From the NCBI GenBank assembly GCA_030248225.1, contig JASANE010000851.1, positions 62,001-126,000 of the forward strand: a stretch of 64,000 nucleotides of DNA, in the 5' to 3' direction. The position numbers and the translations under genes are program-made. A model generated the notes under the pieces. That model had not been told where the DNA came from, made no database searches, and saw only the letters and a list, made by a program, of their open reading frames with translations. How positions within the stretch are numbered: the stretch's first letter is position 1; each line of letters starts with the position of its first letter. Below are positions 13,866 through 24,200 of this stretch, piece after piece. The DNA comes from Trileptium ribeirensis. Its lineage: Eukaryota; Nematoda; Enoplea; Enoplida; Thoracostomopsidae.

Positions 13866-15488
13866 TTGTAAGGTAAAAACACGCAATAAAAGACCAAAAA
13901 TTGAAAAATCTTTATTTCTGGCAAATGATCGGCTATGCATATGTGGGGTAACAGCGTCCCAGGGAATAGTCCTACTAAAAAGTCGTGGTTGTAGATCTCG
14001 ATGAGTTGGTTCTGCAGGTAGTCTCCATTTTTCGATGCGAAGCCTGTCTCGCGAGATATAGGCTCAGAAACACTAATACCCGTATGACCAAATTTGGCCA
14101 GGAATCCTTAAAACCAAGTTTTTGTCATTTCAACCACGAAAATGGGGTCAGAGCTGTTCGTGTTCAAGTAAAAAGCACATCCTTGTCACTTTTGCCATCG
14201 TACAAAAATTTGACGAAATCCGAAAATGAGTTATTAATGACAAAAACAGACAAAATTAATTTTTCACAATTTTCCCCCTAGCGCCCTCAGTGCAAATTCC
14301 GCTCGCTTCCCGCTCCGTTTCAATCAAATGATACTCAACATTTAGCCCGTTTGATACAATGAACTAATAATAAATTGTAAAGCAACATTGTGCAAAAAGA
14401 AGATATTTCGCCCGAAAAGAATGCGTAGTTAATGTGACGAAACGGCTATTTGCTTGCATGTCACACAAACAAGCTACTTAACACCATTACCTTACCGCAA
14501 TACAATGAATAAACTTTGGGAAAAAGATAAAAAAACGAATCGCTTTGCTACATATCCATAATAAGAAGTCGAGATATAAGAACGAAGAATGAAAATGTAT
14601 TTGAGGCTTTAAAATCATACTTTAATATAATCGTCTTGGATAGTTATAAATTAGTGCTGTACGGTTATCCAGCTGTCAAATAATTAGCTCAATGTTACAT
14701 TGATGTCGTGTTAGCTGTTAATGCAGTAGAGACATTAATGTGTAAAAATTCTATTCATACGGTTGATGGGTCTTAGAATACTTTTGATTTCAAAACTTCT
14801 TTACACAGAACTTATGCTAAACCGCCTGTAGTCATAGTTTGTTTTTAAAAGTAATTGCGGTGAATGACATGTTAACGTGAGCCAAAACGAAGTAATACTA
14901 AAAATCCATTGTCGGTCCAAAACTTGCTTTGTTCAGACCCTGAAAGTGTAATTTGCTTTCTGCAAGCTATAAAAATAGTAACTTTATGTATAAATTTGTT
15001 TTCATGTCGATCTACAACCTAGTAAAAACGCCTATAGTTCAATATTTCTACTGCTTAGTTTGCAGTACTAAAATACATTAACATTAGTGTAGAAGACAAA
15101 AACGTGGTAAGTACTGCGTGAAAACAAGTAACAACTTTTACGACAGTAGAAATTAACTCTGTAAAACCTGTGAAACTATAGATGATATTGTTTGAAATCA
15201 TATTTGATGAAATAGCGTAATGGTGCCGTCAAAATCGTTTGCTATTACGCCAAGGCCAGTAGATATTCCACCGCGTACAGTTTTAAGTTCAAGTATTCCG
15301 AAAACCACATTGCAAGTACCTAAGTAATGAAATACTCCGGGTACTTTCAAATCAGTACATACATTGTCGTTGTTAGGCAAATAAGTACTGCAATTTACGA
15401 GAATGTTACTGCCACAAAATATAAGCAAAAAGCATTACTATTATGTGGCAAGTTCTAATATAAAAAATTTATAAGTTTAAAAACTCAC
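13866..15488. other. presumed hnRNP L intron 7 or 3' region, nothing recognised
   Basis: Directly downstream, in gene orientation, of the last exon found. A minus-strand ORF at 15198-15428 has plausible composition but cannot be joined in phase to the exon ending at 15489. A plus-strand ORF at 13985-14281 matches no known family. The region is otherwise AT-rich and featureless. Confidence 0.35.
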
Positions 15489-15552
15489 GCGCAACAACAG
15501 CGGTACTATCGTAATAGTTTGATTCACCCGGAATGACCTTGACACGCGACAG
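15489..15552 (-). CDS. HNRNPL: hnRNP L exon 7 (after RRM2)
   Basis: Bounded by TGTTTCAG|CTG and GCGC|GTGAGT. It reads LSRVKVIPGESNYYDSTAVVA plus one base, aligning with the RLNVFKNDQDTWDYT tail of vertebrate RRM2. It ends in phase 1, and the next exon was not found. Confidence 0.8.
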
Positions 15553-18500
15553 CTGAAACATGAATACAATGTGCAAAGCAAAATAATTTTTTGTGTGCAG
15601 ACGTAAACTGATTCATTTGTGCAAACTCAACGAGTTTAGCAATTTTAATGAAGATTCTATAAAGAATATATAAAATATCTTGATAACTCGCACATCAATA
15701 TAATGTAAACAAAAGTCTACGGCCACAATCACGCGTGCCGTTGTTAGTCAGCACATCCTTGCATTATAATACATTTTCTCTATGTAAATGAATAAAAACA
15801 GGGGAATATAGAAACATTGATTTCGTATCGCCGAGTTAAGGTGTACAATTCCTTTCAACACGTGCAATTATATCAGAAACTCTACGCACTTATATCACTA
15901 AATCTACAAGTGAACAAAACTTAGAGACAATAATATTTGCCAAACTTCAAACAGTTGTAGCTCTATCACCGACTGGACATATGACAATATACATTAACCA
16001 TAATTATATATTGTTAATTACTACACATTTCCAAGGCGCAATGTTAACAAAAAATGTCCTCAAAAGCAGAAACTATTTTATACATACCACAGAAAGATCT
16101 ATAACATTCCGAGATCTTTTAGCATTTTATATTGATGGAAAACCCGATTAGAAGTATGTAAGCTAATGAAAAATGTTGTAGCAGCAATCTACAGCGTATT
16201 CCTGTTTATAGTCAGTGTTGATATAAACCAGCCAAACGAGAGCCCTCGTTATTTTCATTATGTCGTGAAATATTTAAAAACCCCAAAAGAAGTGTACCAA
16301 AGAGCAAACCGTAGCACCTACTTAATTTTATGAACAACTGCAATAATTAGCACCGATTGACACACAAGCATTACTCTGCATAGCATAATTTTACGTCGCC
16401 ATTCACATCATCGTCGCATGAAAACCATATAGCGGTATAAAACCTGTTCAATAACTTACGTTCGCAAATTCAATTTTAAGCGTGCAGCAACCAGAAAACA
16501 CATCACATCCGTTTAGTTGATGCTTGACTCGGCGCGCCTCGTCGGGAGAATTAAACTCGACCAACGCAAACAACACATCCTCTTTATGAACAGCTATTCG
16601 AATTACAGGAGCAGCACGTTCGCATATTGTTCTGATCACTTTCTAAAATCAAAAACAACAGGCTGACAGTCGTTTCAAGCTACATCAATATCGAACAAAT
16701 TTTGATGTAGGACGCAACACAATGGCATATTAGCGACACTGAACTTTAACTAAGACTAAACTAGCTATTTCTAAGTAAGATTCCCACAAGAAACCTCAAT
16801 ATATTTACCCGACGATCGAATCTAGACTAATACAAAATGAGTACTAAGACCAAAGTCGAGAACAAAACAAAACGAATACCCAGCCCCAGCTGGACGTAGG
16901 CGATATTCATTGTATACCAGGAGACGGGGCACGAACACCTCATTTCAAATAACTGGATATATTTGGGCCGAAATTTTAATATGTTTAGTGGTAGTGTCAG
17001 CACAATAAATCATCAGTATCAATCAAGTTAGTTCGGTCAGAATCTAGTTTTTTTAAATCCATATACTAATTATATTATTCTTTTACATATTTTCAAACCT
17101 CTTATTAAACCGTAGGAGCAGAACGCGCAGCTCATATCCTCAAATTTCATTATATATATTAGCACAAAAAATAAAAATGCCAACCTACCAAAATCTGCTA
17201 AACAGTTACTAACTCATAAAATTGCACACGAACATCGAATGCTAGTGCTTCATAAATTTGTGTACGGATTTCAAATTCCAGTGAGTGCAATGTCATACAA
17301 CGTTTATGCTTAAAATATATGCATGCTTCCAATGCAAATCTATAATCCTACAAAACATCGCAGAAAATTTTGCTAACCGCACATAAATTTAACTTACCGG
17401 AGTGATAGACTTTGTGGCATTCAAAACAAACATAATCAAACAGTTTGTCGGTTGTGCACTTTCCAATTTGCTAAAATCAAAATATAAAAAATATTAATTT
17501 ACTATTAAAATTCTTCATATTACCTTGTGGTACTACTGCTAACCTCCCGTTTCCCGGCATTTGCAAGCCAGAGCTGACGAAGCACAAGCAGTGAAGGGGT
17601 GCCAGTTCCTACACAGAAACGCTGTTTGACTTCCAAGCAAATCGTTTACCATTTTACAGGTGGGTACCTGAGGCAACGTGCGTGATAGTCTCTGTGGCCA
17701 AAAACATTATGGGACGCATGCGGCCGACCAAGCAACATCTCCGTACCTTGAACGGTCATCATCAGCTGTACTGGATTTGCATTTGAAAATATCATTGAAT
17801 GTTGACAATGACTAACCGAGAGAATATCGGCTGAGCGTGATTTCATGCGGAGATTTCGCAACCTGCAATGCAGCGAAGCAGCAACAGCAACGGTACTCAG
17901 AGTTCATGCAGTATGTGAGACGTGTGCAGCAACTGCTTAAATTTTTAAACGTTTGGGGCGTAGACAACCCCACTAGGCAGTCTGTTCCAGCAGTCGACGG
18001 TGCGGTATGCAAAGCAGTATCGGGCGCAATTTAACCGAGGAGTGAATCTAGCACGCAGTTTTAGGGGATGTCCGCGGAGTTGGTTGTTAATTCGAAGCGC
18101 GAAAGCGGTAGGTCGACGTGTCCGTGAGCCATTCGGTACAGCATAATTAGGTCAGATCGCAAACGCCGGGTTTGTAATGACTGCAGTTGTAGGCGTTGAA
18201 GGCGTTGTGGATATGGCAAGTGTGATATGTATGATACAAGTTTTGTTGCCCGACGCTGTACGTCTTCGAGGAGTTTGATGTCTCGCTGATAGTAAGGGCA
18301 CCAACAAGTGCTTGCATACTCCAGACGGGGACGGATAAATGCCTTGTAAATCGGTAGGAATACGGAGCAGCTTATATATGCGAAATGACGTTTCAAGATC
18401 CGGACAATACGGTTGCACTTATCGGCTACTTCAGCACAGTGTTTTGACGATTTGAGGTCTTCCGATATCCACACTCCGAGATCATTCTCATTAGCGCAAT

Positions 18501-21224
18501 TTGGTATGATGATGTTGTTGATGGTATAATCAGTATTTGGGTTGCCACGTCCCACGTGCAAACACTTACATTTTGCGCTATTGAATTCAACTAGCGAGTC
18601 CCTGGCCCATTCCAGGGCACCTGCAATATCTGCTATCATGTCGGCGATGTCGACTTCAGCATGAATCTTGTGTATTCGCCTACACACCTTGGTATCATCT
18701 GCAAATTTGTAGACTTTTGCACCTATGTAGTTATCAATATCATTGATATAGTATAAGAACAACACTGGACCCAGCACCGATCCTTGCGGCACGCCGCTAG
18801 TAACTTCAAACCACCTACTCGCACAACCATTTATCATGACAGACTGCGTCCGTCCGGTTATAAACTATTTTATCCACGACAATAGGGGATCGGCAACACC
18901 GTACGTCTCTAGTTTGCGAATTAGTCGACGGTGTGGGACACGATCAAAAGCTTTCTTTAGGTCTAAATAAATGATGTCAACACTGTCACCCTGATTTACG
19001 ATTTCCGTTAGCCAGTCAACAAAATCCAACAGTTGCAGCTCCGTTGATCGCTTATGAAGGAAGCCAAATTGTGACTTATGGAAGATGTTGTTTTCTATTG
19101 CGTGATGTAATAGAGCAGCTGCTACCAGCTTTTCCATAATTTTACTCACTGCTGATGTCAAGCTGACGGGGCGATAATTGTCAACGATATAACGTGAACC
19201 CTTGCCCTTATACACTGCAGATACATGGGCTTTTAACCAGGCTGGTGGCGTGGTAGCGGAATGCAGGCAGAGCGTAAACAATGAAGTAACGGTACCAGCC
19301 AGAGTATCAATGCAGTTTCGTAAAAGCGTGTTTGTGATTTCGTCGGGCCCAGGAGCAGCGTGTGGTTTGGATGATTTTATGGCTTTAGCAGCACATTCTA
19401 TCGTAAATTCAACCGTGATGATGGTTGCAGTAGTACAACGAACCGTTGGGCCAAGCGGAGTGCCGGGTTCCATTTGATACACAGATGCAAAATAGTTGCC
19501 AAAGCAGGCCACTATTTGGGCATTGTTTGTTGTATATGACCCATTTTGCAAACCGAATTGGGCCAATCGATGCGGTACTGTTGCAGTTCTGTTTTTCTCG
19601 AGCATAGGCCCAGAAACTCTTCGGATCAGTCTTTATGTTAGCGGCGAGTTTGCGTTCAAACTCTCGACGAGCAGAAGCCGATTTCTGGTCCAACAAATCA
19701 CAAGCAGCACGATACCGTAAGAGGTTTGCATATGAGCGATCGCGTTGGTAACGTCGATGGGATGTTGCCTGAGCTGAAAGTGCTCGCATTGTCGCAGCAT
19801 CAGCCCAGATAGGCTTTGTGTTTTGGCAGCGTATCGTTTTTATTGGCACGTGGTTGATTATAGCACGTCCAATCGCGGTGTTTACTCCATCCCAGGCATC
19901 TTCGGCAGATGACATGTCGATTTCCTGCAAGTCGGTGCGTATGCTGTTGTTAATTAGGCTCCAATTAGCTCTGTTGAAGTCACGGCGAAACTTGGGTGGC
20001 GAGCCGAGGTGAGTGATGTTGCACATTATACTGAAGGTAATCGACGAGTGATCGCTGCGGCCCAGACCAGCATCTTACTCGCTTACGAGACGTACGGTGC
20101 AGGCACTATGCCGCACGATCACAAAAATAAAATAAATATAAAAATGAAAATCGTTTTAAAGAATCCTCTCAACAAGGGCTACAGCTTTGTAGACAAGCCC
20201 TTTCTGTTATGGCATGAAATTTGAAAAATAACGTAAAACAATGAATTTTTCAGAACTCTGACCAACTAGATTACTTACATTTTACGTGTTACCAACGAGC
20301 ATATCGGACTACTAACATGTTAAACACGCCATGATTTCATCGTTTTCACTCTATGAAGGTTTGGCGCTATAAGTACAATCACTGAATCGGCGCAAACACA
20401 CTCTTAATCGCACAAAGATTCTATTACACGTGAAATAAAAAATGAAAAACGATCAACCCAGCAATCAGTTATAGTTATAGTTATGCGTGACACAAGCGCG
20501 ACATCTCCAAGAAATTGTAAATAGTCATTTTACAGCAAACAATTTCTAACCACTATTTATTTATGATAATATAAAAATGGCGTTTCAACTTGCAAGGCGC
20601 GATAATGCGAAATCTGATCCGTAAGTGTTAAATTTATAACAAAACATTCTTGTTTCTGAGCTCTGAAAACACCTTATAAAATATTATGAGATCTCCAGTC
20701 AGCCTGATAGGCTATATTTTGAAACGTCTATGTGTTCGAAGCAGATAATCTATTGAACAGCAAAAAATTGCATTATTAAATTGCAAGTATTAAACGCTTA
20801 CCTTTCACGCCTGATTCCAGGCAGCTGCGATGCAGTAACAAACAATGACTGCCCAAATATGCTGATGCCGCTTTGCTGAAAATAGAATAAATAACACTAA
20901 TAGCCTTAAACTGAAGAACAATATTGATCCATTTTAGTTGCTTTGAAAAAATACAGCTACAATTACGACTATGATCACGTTACATACGTACCTTCTAGAC
21001 AGCAAATTTTATGAACATAAAAACTTTTATATCGCATATCAACCATGTGAATTAAACGTGTAACCGATACATGTATCAGTTGCATATTGTCAACTAAATC
21101 ACGACCAAAAATAGTTTTCCGTGCGCATGCCATTTACACATCGTCGAATAAGAACTATATTTAGCATCTGTTCCCGCGCAAAACCATATACATATATATA
21201 TATATAAATATATATATATACATT

Positions 21225-21262
<38 letters not shown>

Positions 21263-24200
21263 ACCTTCTTTCTCCAGAGATACTGATGGAATTGCGACAG
21301 GATTTGTTTTGCATGATGCCTCATTGATCAGTGCGACAGGGGAGGATGTAGCCTCGTTGATACGAGGCCAGATGTTATTGAAACGATAATAACAATTGAT
21401 TACAATGGGAGACAGTTGGGATTGTGAAACCTCTGCTTGAACGATGACAGCGATTGGGCATTTACCACATTAAAAGGGGGACTATTCCACATCAGAACAA
21501 CTCGGTGCGGGAAAAAATTTTGATGGATTTCCAATCGAGGAACGTCAGTCATCTGTAGCTTGAAGTTATGCCCTCTTGTGAGTGGGAGCCTTCGGCGAAG
21601 AATTTGAAAATGTCAAGATCAACATCGGCAAGGAGCATCTTGTAAACGAGAATAAAGTCACTTCGAAGGCGGCGACACATCAGTCTGCAGGCCTAAATAC
21701 TGAAGGCTTTCCGAATACTGCAGATGACGAATACCGGGAAGCAATCTTGTCGCATGTCGCTGCACTCGTTCGATCGCATGAATATCGCGCTCGAGATAAG
21801 GTCACCAAACATTTACTGCATACTTAACATGTTGTCGAACTAGCGAGCGGTACAGATTGAGCCATATTTTCTTCGTCCAGTGTTCATTTGTTCGCTTAAC
21901 CAGGTGAACAACACGAAGCCCTCAGGCTGCTACCATCGAACAGTGTTCAGAGAATTTAAGGTCACTACACATGATGACATCTAGATTCCTTTCTTATCTA
22001 GTTACACTCAGGACATTATTCGTAAGCGAATATACGAACTCCGGATTATTTCGTCCGCGGTGCATCACATGACTTTTTTCGTCATTTACTGTTACACACC
22101 GCTGTACGCAAATACATCGACCTTTGTATAAACTCAAAAAGAGAAGTTCGTAAACGTCATGGCATCAGTGATTATAGCACATTAACACCGCTGTTAAAAA
22201 CATCCTTTCGGCAACAAAATTACGTGATACACATAATTAAAAATAAAATTTAATGCTTACCACAGATGAGTTTAGACACTGTCGCGCCGCTTGCGATTCC
22301 TTAAATAGAAAACATAAATTAACTCTAGAACGTTACCATCTGCATTGAAACCAAAAAAGGTCCAATAAAATTAGTAATGAGCAAAAACTTATGGATCTGC
22401 AAGTATCTCTAGCAGGAAAACTTTAGAGAATATATTCAATGTGCATGGAACTTTACGAACAAAAATAGTATATACAGCTCGAAGTCAAACCAATTTATGA
22501 GTAAGGAATGTAAGTAGAATGCATAATAAAGTTGAAAATAATACTGTGTTTTAAAACAATATGTGGTCTTCATGCCTGGCAATGTCCTTCTATTTCAGCT
22601 AACTAAACTAGCAGAAATACCGCTAACTAATTAGTCACACAGTATTCGCATGATTCAGAACATAATCCTTAGAGATAGCTATAAGAACAGTTGATCGCAT
22701 GCAGAGGAAACAAAAGCCATGGTTTCCTCTGTATAATATAATATATATATACATAACATAAATATATATATAATACAACATAATATAAATATACAACTGT
22801 AACTTGAACAGTGAGTGGAAACAAAATGTAATCAGCTAGTCAACGCTAAAAGAGGGACAGTTATATAATGTGGCTTTTTACGAACGGATATATACAGTAA
22901 ACGGAACTTTCATCGTACTGGACAATTATTAATTCATGAGCCCTTTCAGTGTATTAGAAAGCCGAAAATAACAACACACATATGCACTGAGCTGTGGTCT
23001 TGTTTTATACACATCATAACACTAGAGCCTTTTGTTTTCTTGAACGACTGAGAATACAACGCAAATACCATTACCTTTATCGTTTTTTTTAAAACTAACC
23101 TCAAATTCCACCAAAGCAATACCAGGTTCTTCCAGTTTGATGTAGCTAAAATAAACGTGAACAAACAGTGTAATTGAATACGATAGGTACAAGCGTAAGA
23201 ACAGTGCTGCCATTTCAGAAGTAAAAGGAACAACACACGCTATCTTACATTCAAAACTACAATACGTAGCTTCGCGGTTGATTGTGCGATGTATAATGTT
23301 GAGAAAGGATGCATGCAACATAGAAATAGTCACATCTTGTAAAGTCCGGAAATCAAAGACGTCTATATAAATAGGTGGATGTGTGCTAGCAACTTATCTT
23401 AGTGTCACGCTGGTGAATTCTAGGTGTTGAATAAGTAATTTAGAGAGACGTACACTGCATAAAAAGTCTGCTACGTATGCACGTTTAATGTACAACCCAA
23501 AAATATGATAAAAATGAACATATATTGCCAAAGAAAACATTACACACGCCGATATAAAAAACCCATTTTCTCGTGTAAAACTGAGCCTTAGCTTTGCAAT
23601 TATAAAGCATCGTATACAGAAATATTCACACACACATACACAAGCAACCATCGTTATGAAGTGCTGGTTGTGTGTACAAATGTGAATATTTCCGAACATC
23701 TCCATCTCACTTCCCGATTCCTAGAAACGGTTCAAGGTCAGATACGGGGATCGTTTATAAGGGTTAAACTCCGTAATCGCCAACTATCACCAAGAAACTG
23801 AATAGAGATTTTCATGTTCATGTTAAGATCCAGCACAGACTGTGACAGGCTATATACATTACTAAAAAGGTGCGATCAGTATCCGCAGCAAAATGCAGTA
23901 AAGGAACAAAATTTTAATGAGGATTTGTTATTGAAAGAATATTTTGATTTATATCAAGAGTAATCGTTAGGATCAAACTGCTCGTATATGATTAGCTTCT
24001 TGTTTAATACTTTCTGATTTTGCACATGTAATTGCACTCAAAGTTGTTACACATATAATAGTATGCATTACTGCTGTTATATCATTTGAAAATATAAAAT
24101 GCTAAAAAATCACTCGAGAACTGAAAATGCTAAAATTACCAATAAATTCAGCAATCTTACTAACAAAAAAATCCATTATAAAACGTATATGCACGAATTC

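Noticed and set aside
15198..15428. Exon 8 of the hnRNP L gene
   Set aside because: The acceptor candidates (GTGGCAG and AATTGCAG) give stops when joined in the phase left by exon 7.
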